Below are positions 54,302-63,928 of a stretch of 64,000 bases of DNA, piece by piece. The notes under the pieces are model-generated. The model saw nothing but the letters and a program-made list of their open reading frames with translations. It searched no databases and had not been told where the DNA came from. The DNA is from an uncultured Chlamydiae bacterium (GTDB lineage: Bacteria > Chlamydiota > Chlamydiia > Chlamydiales > CALBHK01). The stretch spans positions 1-64,000 of the forward strand of contig CALBHK010000018.1 in assembly GCA_937894565.1 (NCBI GenBank), in the 5' to 3' direction. The position numbers were made by a program, and so were the translations under genes. The first letter of the stretch is position 1. The number at the start of each line of letters is the position of its first letter.

Positions 54302-54736
54302 ATGCTGCAAAGAGGTAGAAAGTCAGCCGATGTTGTCGGATTTTCTGGATTATCTGTTGTTGATAAGAAGAAACTAGAGCCTATTGGCTTGGGATTTGAA
54401 GAACAGAAAATTTGGAATGCGGTAGTGAATGACAATGCGGCGGATTATTTTAGCGAGACGTATCGACCACTACTTGAGCAATATTGCAAAACCGTTGTTC
54501 AAATTCGTGACTTAGATAAGCTGATTTCAGAAATGGATATGCGGTTGATCATGAGAAACGGTGACGCGATGCGTATCTATAAGGAAATGAAAAGCTTGTT
54601 GCTTTCCGAAACGCGCGTAATGCTTGCGTTGGCCGCAAGTCTTAGAATTACAAAACAATCGATAAGCGAAAGCGTTGCTGGAACGTCTGCAAAAGGACGA
54701 GGAAAAGAATCCAAACCGTGGGAAGATTTTAATTAA
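54302..54736 (+). CDS. Terminase small subunit (P27-like)
   Basis: 144 residues. LQRGRKSADVVGFSGLSVVD, ADYFSETYRPLLEQYCKTVV and KSLLLSETRVMLALAASLRI, then a basic end (KGRGKESKPWEDF). The pattern matches P27-family small terminases of HK97-like phages. Confidence 0.83.
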   Translation: MLQRGRKSADVVGFSGLSVVDKKKLEPIGLGFEEQKIWNAVVNDNAADYFSETYRPLLEQYCKTVVQIRDLDKLISEMDMRLIMRNGDAMRIYKEMKSLLLSETRVMLALAASLRITKQSISESVAGTSAKGRGKESKPWEDFN

Positions 54737-56242
54737 TTGCTGAGAAGCGAACGTAATGCAATATGGATTGAAAAATATTGCAGGGTGCCTGAGGGCAAGC
54801 TTGTTGGTCAAAACGTAAAGTTAACAGAATATCAAAGACAATGGCTATCTGATATTTACGACAACAATACTAGGACGTTCATCCTTAGTATGGGCCGTAA
54901 AAACAGCAAGACGGCAACCAGTGCATTTTTACTATTGCTGCATCTAGCTGGCCCAGAAGCAAAACCAAACTCACAATTATTTAGCGCAGCACAATCTAGA
55001 GATCAAGCGGCTATTCTGTTTTCGCTTGCGGCCAAGATGGTTCGCATGTCACCTGAGTTATCGTCGTATGTCGGTATTAGAGATACGGCTAAGCAATTAT
55101 ATTGCAAAGAGATCGGGACGTTATACCGCGCGTTAAGCGCTGAAGCGTCGACCGCTTATGGATTAAGTCCGGCTTTTGTTGTTCATGACGAATTAGGCCA
55201 GGTTAAAGGCAACCGCTCTGAATTATACGAAGCATTAGAAACAGCCGCTGCTGCTCAAGATGATCCTCTTAGCATCATTATAAGCACGCAAGCGCCAACA
55301 GATGGCGACTTGTTAAGTCTGCTAATCGATGATGCGCTTAATAGCAAAGATGATCGCGTAAAAGCAAGAGTATACACAGCACCTATTGATTCTGATCCAT
55401 TTACAGAACAATCGATACGGCTAGCAAATCCGCATTTTGATTACTTCATGAATCAAGATGAGGTAAGGCGTCAGGCAGATGAAGCAAAGCGCATGCCGTC
55501 GCGTGAAGCGTCTTATCGTAATCTAGTATTAAATCAGCGTGTCGAATCTAAGATTCCTTTTATATCACGTCAGGTTTGGCTAGAAAACTGTGGCGAGCCT
55601 TCAGATAGTTTTGAAGGCTTAGAAGTATATGGCGGACTTGATCTGTCAAGTGTAAGCGATCTAACCGCGTTAGTATTAATTTCTAAGCAAGATAGCATAT
55701 GGCATGTAAAGCCTACTTTTTGGTTACCTGAAGAAGGCCTGATAGAAAAAGCTAGGCTAGATCGTGTTTCTTACGACGTTTGGGCTAATGATGGTCATTT
55801 GCTTACCACGCCTGGAAGGTCGATTGAATACGAATGGGTGGCGGAGTATTTGCGTGGTGTATTTGATGTATGCGATGTAAAGGCTTTGGCATTTGATAGA
55901 TACAACATGCGTTTTTTGAAGCCTTGGCTAGAAAAGGCAGGATTCACTGAAGCTGAGCTAGAAAGATTTGTTGAGTTCGGTCAAGGCTTTGTCAGTATGT
56001 CACCAGCGCTCAGAGAACTTGAGTCATTGTTACTAGCTAGAAAACTAGCTCACGGTAATCATCCGGTTCTAACGATGTGTGCGGCAAATGCAACGATTGT
56101 TAAAGACCCGGCCGAGAATAGAAAGTTTAGCAAATCAAAGACTACTGGACGAATTGACGGCATGGTTGCATTGGCAATGGCTGTGGGCGTATGTAACGAA
56201 CAACTGGAAGAAGAAGTAGTTCCTCAACTAATCATATTATGA
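54737..56242 (+). CDS. Terminase large subunit (HK97-like)
   Basis: 501 residues from TTG one base after the terS stop. Walker A-type SMGRKNSKTATSA near residues 51-63 lacks the canonical G-K-T loop spacing, as is usual for this family. Walker B LSPAFVVHDELGQVKG, IIISTQAPTD (C-motif), and a nuclease domain with EVYGGLDLSSVSDLTALVLI and LAFDRYNMRFLKPWLEKAG. Overlaps the portal gene. Confidence 0.94.
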   Translation: MLRSERNAIWIEKYCRVPEGKLVGQNVKLTEYQRQWLSDIYDNNTRTFILSMGRKNSKTATSAFLLLLHLAGPEAKPNSQLFSAAQSRDQAAILFSLAAKMVRMSPELSSYVGIRDTAKQLYCKEIGTLYRALSAEASTAYGLSPAFVVHDELGQVKGNRSELYEALETAAAAQDDPLSIIISTQAPTDGDLLSLLIDDALNSKDDRVKARVYTAPIDSDPFTEQSIRLANPHFDYFMNQDEVRRQADEAKRMPSREASYRNLVLNQRVESKIPFISRQVWLENCGEPSDSFEGLEVYGGLDLSSVSDLTALVLISKQDSIWHVKPTFWLPEEGLIEKARLDRVSYDVWANDGHLLTTPGRSIEYEWVAEYLRGVFDVCDVKALAFDRYNMRFLKPWLEKAGFTEAELERFVEFGQGFVSMSPALRELESLLLARKLAHGNHPVLTMCAANATIVKDPAENRKFSKSKTTGRIDGMVALAMAVGVCNEQLEEEVVPQLIIL

Positions 56243-57480
56243 AGCGACGATCTAAAAACAAAAAAGCGCAAGACAGCTACAACAATGCTGTAACGCTTAG
56301 CAGTGGATCGCGCGGGTCTGAATTGTATGATTGGCTAGTTGGTGGTTTGTCTAGTGCTGGCTATTCCGTAACAGAAAAAACAGCGCTTTCTGTGGCTGCT
56401 GTTTATGCCTGCGTGAATGTGATAGGTGGCGCGATTGCATCGATGCCATTCCACATTTATAAACGCGGTCAAGACGGTAACGAACGAATTGACAGCGAGT
56501 TATGGTGGCTTTTTAACGAATCGCCTTATCCAAACTGGATCGCTGCTAGTTTCTGGGAATATATAGTACAAGCAAGATCATTTCACGGTGATGCATTTGT
56601 AAGAATACACCGTGCAAGTTCTTTGTCTCCGCATGTGATTGGATTTGAGCCTGTTCATCCTTCCTGTGTTTCGGTAGTTAAAGAAAATGGATTGCTGCTT
56701 TATACGATCACCTTAGAAAACGGAAAGACTACAACCGTAGACCAGGGGGATATGCTGCATATCCCGGGTGTTGGTTTTGATGGCATTCGCAGCATGTCGG
56801 TATTGAGGCATGCGCTTAGAAACAGTGTAGGTACCGCTTTGGCTGCTGATGATTACAGTTCTAAGTTCTTTTCTAATTCTGCTAGACCGGATTTTGTCCT
56901 TACCGTTGACGGTATGGTAAAGCCTGAAGTAATTGACAATATTCGCGATCAGTGGAAAGCAAGGTACACCGGAACTCAAAACGCGCACTTGCCAGCAATA
57001 TTGTCAGGTGGCATGAAAGCGCAACAGTTAACTATGAACAGCGAAGACGCGCAGCTTCTAGACACTAGGAAATTCCAGGTTGAAGATATATGCCGGATAT
57101 TCGGCGTTCCACCATTTATGGTTGGACACAATGAAAAGACAACATCTTGGGGATCAGGCGTTGAGCAAATGTCGCTGGGCTTTGTAAAGTACACGCTGCA
57201 AAGGCATTTAATACCGATCCAACAAGAAATTAATCGCAAGATATGGCCACGTAGTTTAAGAACATTTGGCGAATTCAATACCGCCGGTCTAGAACGTGGC
57301 GATCTAAAAACAAGGTATGAGGCTTATCGTGTTGGTCTAGGCCGCGCTGGTGAACCGGCATTTTTAACCGTTAACGAAGTTCGCAAAAAAGAGAATCTGA
57401 TGCCGATCGACGGCGGTGATATTTTAAGGACAGGAAATGAACAACCATTTACTCAAACTGCTGATCAACAACAAGGCTAA
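56239..57480 (+). CDS. HK97-family portal protein
   Basis: 413 residues. SVAAVYACVNVIGGAIASMP, PYPNWIAASFWEYIVQARSF, GDMLHIPGVGFDGIRSMSVL and VEDICRIFGVPPFMVGHNEK are standard HK97-portal blocks. It forms the DNA-entry ring and nucleates head assembly. It overlaps the protease gene by 44 bases. Confidence 0.95.
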   Translation: MKRRSKNKKAQDSYNNAVTLSSGSRGSELYDWLVGGLSSAGYSVTEKTALSVAAVYACVNVIGGAIASMPFHIYKRGQDGNERIDSELWWLFNESPYPNWIAASFWEYIVQARSFHGDAFVRIHRASSLSPHVIGFEPVHPSCVSVVKENGLLLYTITLENGKTTTVDQGDMLHIPGVGFDGIRSMSVLRHALRNSVGTALAADDYSSKFFSNSARPDFVLTVDGMVKPEVIDNIRDQWKARYTGTQNAHLPAILSGGMKAQQLTMNSEDAQLLDTRKFQVEDICRIFGVPPFMVGHNEKTTSWGSGVEQMSLGFVKYTLQRHLIPIQQEINRKIWPRSLRTFGEFNTAGLERGDLKTRYEAYRVGLGRAGEPAFLTVNEVRKKENLMPIDGGDILRTGNEQPFTQTADQQQG

Positions 57481-58141
57481 AGGCTCATTTAAAGCGGAAG
57501 TGTCTGACGATCAGGCCACGCTGTATCTTTATGATGCAATCGTTAGTGATGACTTTTTTGGCGGAGTATCTGCTGAATCATTTGTTAAAGAATTGAACAG
57601 CATAAACGCGCCAATAATTAATTTAAGAATTAATTCACCTGGTGGCGATGTGTTCGCGGCAAGAGCCATTGAAACAGCCATTAGACAACATAAGTCAGAG
57701 ATACATGTTCATATCGATGGACTGGCGGCTAGTGCAGCAAGCTATATCGCTATAGCTGGCGACAAGGTAAGTATGTCAGAAGGTGCTTTTATGATGATTC
57801 ATAAAGCCTGGACGGTAGCCTTTGGTAATTCTTACGATCTAGTTGAAACAGCTACTTTGTTAGAAAAAATTGATGATTCGTTAGTCAAAAGCTACGCAGA
57901 CAAGACCGGTAAAGAATCAGAAATGATTATCGACTGGATGGATAACGAAACTTGGTTTAGTGCACAAGAATCGCTGGATAATGGCTTTATCGATGAAATC
58001 AGCGAATCAGTAAAAGCAAAATCCGACTGGGACTTATCTGTATATCAAAAAGCGCCAGTTATTAAACAGGAAGAAGAGCCTGGAATGAAAAAAGATAACA
58101 AGCAACTGCTGCGTATTGCAGCGCTTGCTAAACATTTTTAG
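57437..58141 (+). CDS. ClpP-type prohead protease
   Basis: 234 residues. INLRINSPGGDVFAARAIET then HVHIDGLAASAASYIAIAGD with Ser99 as likely nucleophile, and MMIHKAWTVAFGNSYDL with His122. ClpP-like serine proteases mature HK97-type heads. A terminator stands between it and the capsid gene. Confidence 0.92.
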   Translation: MNNHLLKLLINNKAKGSFKAEVSDDQATLYLYDAIVSDDFFGGVSAESFVKELNSINAPIINLRINSPGGDVFAARAIETAIRQHKSEIHVHIDGLAASAASYIAIAGDKVSMSEGAFMMIHKAWTVAFGNSYDLVETATLLEKIDDSLVKSYADKTGKESEMIIDWMDNETWFSAQESLDNGFIDEISESVKAKSDWDLSVYQKAPVIKQEEEPGMKKDNKQLLRIAALAKHF

Positions 58142-58164
58142 CACGCATCCCGCGAGCTTTAAAC

Positions 58165-58190
58165 AGCCGACCTTGAGTCGGTTTTTTTTT
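58165..58190 (+). terminator. Terminator between protease and capsid genes
   Basis: CCGAC-CTTGA-GTCGG followed by T9. Because it lies inside the head module, it implies either readthrough control or a separate capsid promoter. Confidence 0.85.
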
Positions 58191-58214
58191 GGCCAAAATA
58201 TAGGAGAAATCGCA

Positions 58215-59435
58215 ATGGCTCAAACAATGCAAGAATTGCGGGAGCGTCATGCCGCACTCGCACAGAATACTCGTAAATATGTGGAAGATAACAATGATAG
58301 TTGGAGCGCTGAGCATCAAGAGAATTATGATGCGTCCTTAAATGAGCTTGAGGATATCAAAGCTCAGTTAGACCGCATCAGCGCATTACATGAAAAGATT
58401 GCTGATGAAGCGTTAGCGGATCGTGCTATTGAAGCTTCTGAAAGAGTAGCAGCCGACACCAAATCCGTTCATGCGAAACTATTTAATAAATGGTTACGCA
58501 ATGGCGATAAGGCATTATCTGCTCAAGAATGGCAAACTATCCGCAATACGATGTCTACGACTACAGACACGCAAGGCGGACACACCGTACCGACTGAGGT
58601 TGCTAGTTCAGTAATTGATGTGTTGAAAGCGTTTGGCGGTATGCGTCAGGCTTCCACTGTTATCACAACAGATTCTGGCGCTTCAATTAACTATCCTACA
58701 TCCGATGGCACTTCAGAAGTCGGTGAGATTATTGCTGAGAATACAACAGCAACCGCTGCTGATCCGTCTTTTGCTGTGGTCACGCTTAGCACTTATAAGT
58801 TCGGTTCTAAAATTATCGCTGTTCCTTTCGAACTCTTGCAAGATTCTGCGGTTGATATTGAAGGCTTTATTGCACGTCGCATTGCTGAACGTCTTGGTCG
58901 TATTCAAAATCAAATGTTTACGACTGGCACTGGCACATCACAGCCACGAGGTGTAGTAACCGCTGCTGCTTTAGGAAAGACCGGAACCACCGGACAGACT
59001 ACAACAGTCATCGCTGACGATTTGATTGACTTAGTTCATTCAGTCGATCCTGCCTACCGTGAAAATGGCCGTGTAGCGTTTATGATGAACGACCAATCTT
59101 TAAAAGTTGTTCGTAAGTTAAAAGATTCTCAAAACCGTCCATTATTCTTACCTGGATATGATGGTCTTGCTGGGCCTATGGCCAATACTTTGTTGGGATA
59201 TCCAATCGTTATCAATCAAGACGTTGCAACGATGGCTGCAAATGCTAAATCAATTCTTTTCGGTGACTTCTCGCGCTACACGATTCGTGATGTTATGGGC
59301 ATGACTTTATTCCGATTTGAAGATTCCGCTTATATCAAGCTTGGTCAGATTGGTTTCTTGGCTTGGATGCGCAGCGGTGGCAACTTAACCGATGGCGGGT
59401 CACCAATTAAATATTACGCAAATTCAGCGACTTAA
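58215..59435 (+). CDS. HK97-family major capsid protein
   Basis: 406 residues from ATG at 58215 (TAGGAG upstream; the upstream extension crosses the terminator). N-terminal delta-domain-like coiled coil (QENYDASLNELEDIKAQLDR), NTMSTTTDTQGGHTVPTEVA, and HK97-fold blocks (FIARRIAERLGRIQNQMFTT, LVHSVDPAYRENGRVAFMMN, LLGYPIVINQDVATM, ILFGDFSRYTIRDVMGMTLF). The N-terminal part should be removed by the ClpP-like protease. Confidence 0.95.
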   Translation: MAQTMQELRERHAALAQNTRKYVEDNNDSWSAEHQENYDASLNELEDIKAQLDRISALHEKIADEALADRAIEASERVAADTKSVHAKLFNKWLRNGDKALSAQEWQTIRNTMSTTTDTQGGHTVPTEVASSVIDVLKAFGGMRQASTVITTDSGASINYPTSDGTSEVGEIIAENTTATAADPSFAVVTLSTYKFGSKIIAVPFELLQDSAVDIEGFIARRIAERLGRIQNQMFTTGTGTSQPRGVVTAAALGKTGTTGQTTTVIADDLIDLVHSVDPAYRENGRVAFMMNDQSLKVVRKLKDSQNRPLFLPGYDGLAGPMANTLLGYPIVINQDVATMAANAKSILFGDFSRYTIRDVMGMTLFRFEDSAYIKLGQIGFLAWMRSGGNLTDGGSPIKYYANSAT

Positions 59436-59456
59436 TCCTACCTTAGGATCGTTAAT

Positions 59457-59480
59457 AGGCCTCTTCGGAGGCCTTTTTTT
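59457..59480 (+). terminator. Terminator after the capsid gene
   Basis: AGGCCTC-TTCG-GAGGCCT followed by T7: a perfect stem with UUCG tetraloop. Confidence 0.93.
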
Positions 59481-59499
59481 ATTTTAAGAGGATTGAAAG

Positions 59500-59940
59500 A
59501 TGTCGAATCTTACAAATTTTGGTGAGAATAAATTAGTAGATGCGGTATTGCGTGGGCAGTCAATCGGAACGCCTGCAACGTGGTACGCTGCTTTATTTAC
59601 GTCTGATCCAACAGAAACCGGTGCTGCTGGAACTGAAGTGTCGGGTGGGTCTTATGCTCGCGTTGCTGTGACTGCTTCTTTGGCTAATTTTGCTGGCACT
59701 CAATCTGCCGGTTCAACAACGGCATCATCTGGAACTGGTGGCGTAAGTTCAAATAACGCAGCGATTACTTTTCCTGCTCCTACTGCTAATTGGGGTGTTG
59801 TAACGCATTGGGCGCTAATGGATGCCTCAACTGCTGGTAATGCTTGGATATATGCACCACTAACCGCTTCTAAAACAGTTAACAACGGTGACGCTGCTCC
59901 GAGCTTTGCTATTGGTGCTTTAACATTTACATTTGCGTAG
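59500..59940 (+). CDS. Phage tail fibre-type protein
   Basis: 146 residues. ATWYAALFTSDPTETGAAGT, GSYARVAVTASLANFAG and VVTHWALMDASTAGNAWIYA. Same family as 32911-33339 in phage B despite low identity. In HK97-type modules such proteins can be head decorations. The strong terminator upstream means it has lower expression than capsid unless separately promoted. Confidence 0.72.
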   Translation: MSNLTNFGENKLVDAVLRGQSIGTPATWYAALFTSDPTETGAAGTEVSGGSYARVAVTASLANFAGTQSAGSTTASSGTGGVSSNNAAITFPAPTANWGVVTHWALMDASTAGNAWIYAPLTASKTVNNGDAAPSFAIGALTFTFA

Positions 59941-59947
59941 GTGAAAT

Positions 59948-60547
59948 ATGCTTACTACTACACAGTATCAAACACTTAAGACATTTATCGAGACAACGGC
60001 GCCTTACAGCAGTATTAATAACGACGAGGATGGTGATTTTGCAATAAGGGACTTGCTTAATGCAATAGCATCGCCAGCATTTAAAGTATGGAATACTGAA
60101 ACTCCGGTGACATCAATTCTTGATGCTGTAGATTTTAGTAAATACACACCTAATGATGTCATACCTACAGATTCTCAAATACAAGGCGGTATAACATTTA
60201 GCGATGCTATATGGCGTGTTAGAGGGCAAGCTGCGCAAATTAAGCGTGATAATTTATGGGCGATACTTGATGTAAATAATGGGTTTGTTAATGCTTCAAA
60301 AATTAACGTTAGAGCAGGATTAAGAGACGCTGTTATAGCTGTTCCAACTGGCGCTGGTGGTGCAGCTACTGCGCCAGGTGGAACAAATGGCGCAAATGTT
60401 TTGAATGCGTGTACACGAGATGCAAAAGTAATCGAGAAAGTGTTAAATACCGGAAACCAAACAACAGGTATTGTTACAGCGGCAATAATGGGATTTGTTG
60501 GTGACATAACAAAAGAAGATGTGGGACTTGCTAGGAGATTCACATAA
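59948..60547 (+). CDS. Conserved phage virion-region protein
   Basis: 199 residues. TTTQYQTLKTFIETTAPYSS, IASPAFKVWNTETPVTSILD and SKINVRAGLRDAVIAVPTGA, then MGFVGDITKEDVGLARRF. I recall this family from siphovirus structural regions beside small beta-rich proteins like the next gene. Role unknown. Confidence 0.7.
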   Translation: MLTTTQYQTLKTFIETTAPYSSINNDEDGDFAIRDLLNAIASPAFKVWNTETPVTSILDAVDFSKYTPNDVIPTDSQIQGGITFSDAIWRVRGQAAQIKRDNLWAILDVNNGFVNASKINVRAGLRDAVIAVPTGAGGAATAPGGTNGANVLNACTRDAKVIEKVLNTGNQTTGIVTAAIMGFVGDITKEDVGLARRFT

Positions 60548-61065
60548 TGGCAACAACTACAGTTGTTTACAGTAGCAATACTGCAATAACAATGGATTTG
60601 TCTGGCCTTGCTAGTTCATCATCTTTTTTGTCAGGGCGCGAGTCCACAGAAATAGATAATACTGGCTCAACAAGTAAGTTTCTTGATGCAATTGTTCGCG
60701 GGTCTTTTATTGTTGGTACTACACCTGCTACTACGGGCGGACTAAAAGTATTTGTTTGGGGATCTGACACATCGCTTACAACAGCAGCGCTTGATGTTTT
60801 AGATGGCGCTGACAGTACTGAAACATTCACCGCCACATCGTTAGGCGCAACGGTAATGCCTGCATCTTTTACGCCTGTATTGGCTGCCACTTCTGACATA
60901 AAATACCATGTTAATTCGTTTTCTGTTGCGCGTGCTTTAGGTCTTTCGGTATTGCCAAAATATTGGGGGATATTCGTTGCTCATAATATGACGGCCGCTT
61001 TAAAGACGGACGCTGGCAATACAAATGCTTTTTCTTTTAATGGCATTAAATACGATATTGCGTAA
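60547..61065 (+). CDS. Virion-region beta-rich protein
   Basis: 172 residues, TAITMDLSGLASSSSFLSGR, SKFLDAIVRGSFIVGTTPAT and PKYWGIFVAHNMTAALKTDA. Companion of the preceding gene in other phages; likely virion component. TAATG overlaps at both ends. Confidence 0.68.
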   Translation: MATTTVVYSSNTAITMDLSGLASSSSFLSGRESTEIDNTGSTSKFLDAIVRGSFIVGTTPATTGGLKVFVWGSDTSLTTAALDVLDGADSTETFTATSLGATVMPASFTPVLAATSDIKYHVNSFSVARALGLSVLPKYWGIFVAHNMTAALKTDAGNTNAFSFNGIKYDIA

Positions 61066-62543
61066 TGTCTGCTGAATTTGGCTCTAACTTAGGATTGTCT
61101 TCTGCCGGACGTGTTGATCTGGGATCAATTGCGCTTCCGACTAAATTAACTCATTTTGTTTGGGTTATGCGCTTAGGCGAAGGTGGTAGTGCATTCGGTA
61201 GAGTTCTTGGCCGTGGCTTTGGTGTGCATGATATTTGTAACGACCACGGGTCGTTTGCAAATAATTACGCGTTTGGTGATCGCGCTGGCGGGCAATATCA
61301 TAGATGGACTAGAACTGACAATGTTGGTGATTGGTCTTCAATCTTAATTTCCGGTGATACATCAACAACTGCGGTCCCTCCTAGAGTTGTGCAAGATAAT
61401 AAAGTAATGAGCTTAACCAGAATCGGCGCTGCTAATTTTTGGGGAACGACAACATCAACAGCCACAGTTATTGGAAATCGTCAGTCAGATAATTCTAGGG
61501 TGTGGGATGGATATATTGCTCATTATTGTTTATGGGACGACATACTTAATGAGTGGGAAGAAGAGCAACTGAATAATGGTGTTGCTCCTTACCTGGTAAG
61601 GCCTCAAAATATAGTTAGATATTATCCGCTTGATTCAGATAATAATCTTTATGGCGTCAATGCTAATATCATTAATGCGCGGTATGCGTTTATAAATCCG
61701 CCTGTTATTGATGGTTCGTATGATGCTAATGTTTATTATCTAAATCAATCAGCGTCAAATGATACATCGTTAGCATCGGCAGCAACTGTACAGTTATCTT
61801 CTACAGCGTCGCTTACTTCTTCAATACTATTATCCGGTACATCAACTGCAAGTTTATCTTCTGTTGGTGTTCTGTCAACGTCGATATCGTTAGTATCATC
61901 AGCGCCATTTAGTGTAACTGCTGCTGCCAATCTACAAACAAGTATTGGGTTATCAGCTGCTGCGACATGTAGCTTTTCTGCTTCTGCATCGCTCAGCTCT
62001 GGTTCTGGTTTATTTTCTGATGCTGCTTGTGGCGTTGTAGCGTCAGCTTCGCTTACTACAGGCATTTCATTACTATCTAGTGCGACTAGCACGCTAACAG
62101 TATTAGGTTCTTTAAATGCGGGCGCTAATCTTTCTGCTAATGCAACGTGCAGCGTTACGGTATCAGCATCAATTAGTGCCGGCGTTTTATTATCATCAAA
62201 TAGCGCGTGTTCTATTGTGTCTGTAGCGGATATTAATGCGCTAATAAGATTTAATTCTAATAACATTATTAGTTTATCGGCAAATGGTTTATTAGCTAAT
62301 TTTTCTGCGCAGTTCTCTAGCAATACAAATATATCTCTTAATTCATCTGCTAACTTATTAACCGGCATAAGATTAATAGCTAGCAATATTGCTGTGGCTA
62401 CAAGCAATGCTTCGTTAACAGCATCAGTTACTTATACTGATGCACCATTTGGTCCTGGTTATCCAATCACAAGAAAGGCAATAACAAGACCGGAAAACAA
62501 AGGTAGAAGTAGACAGTTGAATACAGCTAATAGGGTTAGGTAA
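61065..62543 (+). CDS. LamG-like protein with low-complexity beta repeats
   Basis: 492 residues. The first 210 residues resemble a concanavalin/LamG-type domain (KLTHFVWVMRLGEGGSAFGR, VIGNRQSDNSRVWDGYIAHY, WDDILNEWEEEQLNNGVAPY). From about 225 to 455 there are imperfect repeats of about 20 residues of Ser/Ala/Thr/Leu type (for example ISLLSSATSTLTVLGSLNAG). It ends with a basic tail. Probably a surface decoration or adhesin-like virion protein. Confidence 0.68.
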   Translation: MSAEFGSNLGLSSAGRVDLGSIALPTKLTHFVWVMRLGEGGSAFGRVLGRGFGVHDICNDHGSFANNYAFGDRAGGQYHRWTRTDNVGDWSSILISGDTSTTAVPPRVVQDNKVMSLTRIGAANFWGTTTSTATVIGNRQSDNSRVWDGYIAHYCLWDDILNEWEEEQLNNGVAPYLVRPQNIVRYYPLDSDNNLYGVNANIINARYAFINPPVIDGSYDANVYYLNQSASNDTSLASAATVQLSSTASLTSSILLSGTSTASLSSVGVLSTSISLVSSAPFSVTAAANLQTSIGLSAAATCSFSASASLSSGSGLFSDAACGVVASASLTTGISLLSSATSTLTVLGSLNAGANLSANATCSVTVSASISAGVLLSSNSACSIVSVADINALIRFNSNNIISLSANGLLANFSAQFSSNTNISLNSSANLLTGIRLIASNIAVATSNASLTASVTYTDAPFGPGYPITRKAITRPENKGRSRQLNTANRVR

Positions 62544-63112
62544 TGACTACAAAACTAATAACAGCGCCAACCACTGAGCCTCTAACTTTATCTGAAGCAA
62601 AGCTTCATTTGCGTGTAACAGATTCATCCGATGATAACTTGATAAGCGGATTAGTATCAGCAGCTAGAACGGCTTGTGAATCGCAGTTAAATAAAGTGCT
62701 TATGTTGCAAACATGGCGGACAACTTACGATTCATTTCCAGATGCAATTGAGCTGAACATGTTGCCTGTTGCAAGCATTTCTAGCGTTAAATACATTGAT
62801 ACAAACGGCGTTGAGCAAACGTTAAGCAGCATCAGTTATACGCTTGATAATTCTAGCGATTATAAAACTGCTTTTGTAGTTCCTGCTTACGGCTATCAAT
62901 GGCCAGCAGCACGCGAACAAATCAATGCTGTTTATGTTGATTATGTCTGTGGATATGCTTCTTCTTCTGCGGTACCGGCTACTTATAAACAGTGGATGTT
63001 GCTACACATTGGCGCGTGGTATGAGAACAGAAATAGCGTGAGCGTAGGCAATACGCCTGTATCTTTTGATTACGTTAATTACTTGCTTAACGATAAAAAC
63101 TATTCATTATGA
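62543..63112 (+). CDS. Head-tail connector protein (gp6-like)
   Basis: 189 residues. EPLTLSEAKLHLRVTDSSDD and ISGLVSAARTACESQLNKVL with FPDAIELNMLPVASISSVKY are standard for the HK97 gp6/YqbG-type connector that binds under the portal. Confidence 0.92.
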   Translation: MTTKLITAPTTEPLTLSEAKLHLRVTDSSDDNLISGLVSAARTACESQLNKVLMLQTWRTTYDSFPDAIELNMLPVASISSVKYIDTNGVEQTLSSISYTLDNSSDYKTAFVVPAYGYQWPAAREQINAVYVDYVCGYASSSAVPATYKQWMLLHIGAWYENRNSVSVGNTPVSFDYVNYLLNDKNYSL

Positions 63113-63453
63113 TCGTTGATGCTGGTAAATTAAATCGCAGAATAACGATACAACAACGCGTTCAAACAAAAGATGCTGATGGCGGTATTGTCGATGCGTG
63201 GTCAGATTTTGCTGAAAACATTTGGTCTAACGTTATTTACTTGGACAGCGTAGAAAGAAAAGCAACTAATGCTGGCGGTATTAAACTAGAAGCAAAAACA
63301 CGATTTATTATCAGATACTTATCAGGTATTACTAACACAATGCGCGTTTCTTTTAATAGTCAGTATTACAACATACGCCACGTTAATGACTTTGATGATA
63401 AGCACGCTTACATGATTATAAGCTGTGATTTAGGTGGTGCTGATGGCCGCTAA
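63109..63453 (+). CDS. Head closure protein (SPP1 gp16 / HK97 gp7-like)
   Basis: 114 residues. GKLNRRITIQQRVQTKDADG, WSDFAENIWSNVIYLDSVER and KTRFIIRYLSGITNTMRVSF, then YYNIRHVNDFDDKHAYMIIS. Typical phage head-tail adaptor/stopper. Confidence 0.92.
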   Translation: MIVDAGKLNRRITIQQRVQTKDADGGIVDAWSDFAENIWSNVIYLDSVERKATNAGGIKLEAKTRFIIRYLSGITNTMRVSFNSQYYNIRHVNDFDDKHAYMIISCDLGGADGR

Positions 63454-63928
63454 GACTGAATTGATCGGCTTGAATGGTCTGTTAGATCAGTTCAAAAGAT
63501 TATCATCTGAAATGACGCAAAGAACAGCGCGTCGTATGGTTGCAACGGCTGGCGGCATATTAAGAAAAGAAGCAAAGGCAATCGCGCAAGCAAAAGGCCT
63601 TAATCGAAGTGGTGCAATGATTCGCAATATTGCAATTAAGCGCGAGCGTAATACACGGGAAGGTACTGAACAGTATAACTTAGGTGTTAGACATGGCAAG
63701 CAATTAAAAAAAGCCAAGAAGAAAGATTTAGAACTATTTCTTAGAAAAAATGGACGCATTGTTTGGCGTCGTACTGATGATCCTTTTTACTGGCGCTTTC
63801 TTGAATTTGGAACAAAAAGTATTAATCCTTTTCGGTTCATGCAGCAGTCTTTAGAAAACAAACACAACGAAGCAATTGAAGCCATGAAAAAGCGCTTAGA
63901 AGATGATTTAAGAAAGGCTGGTAGATGA
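63443..63928 (+). CDS. HK97 gp10-like tail component
   Basis: 161 residues from ATG at 63443; upstream in-frame GTG codons lie in the previous gene's end. LNGLLDQFKRLSSEMTQRTA, SGAMIRNIAIKRERNTREGT and DPFYWRFLEFGTKSINPFRF, the HK97-gp10 fold of tail-completion proteins. Confidence 0.92.
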   Translation: MAAKTELIGLNGLLDQFKRLSSEMTQRTARRMVATAGGILRKEAKAIAQAKGLNRSGAMIRNIAIKRERNTREGTEQYNLGVRHGKQLKKAKKKDLELFLRKNGRIVWRRTDDPFYWRFLEFGTKSINPFRFMQQSLENKHNEAIEAMKKRLEDDLRKAGR

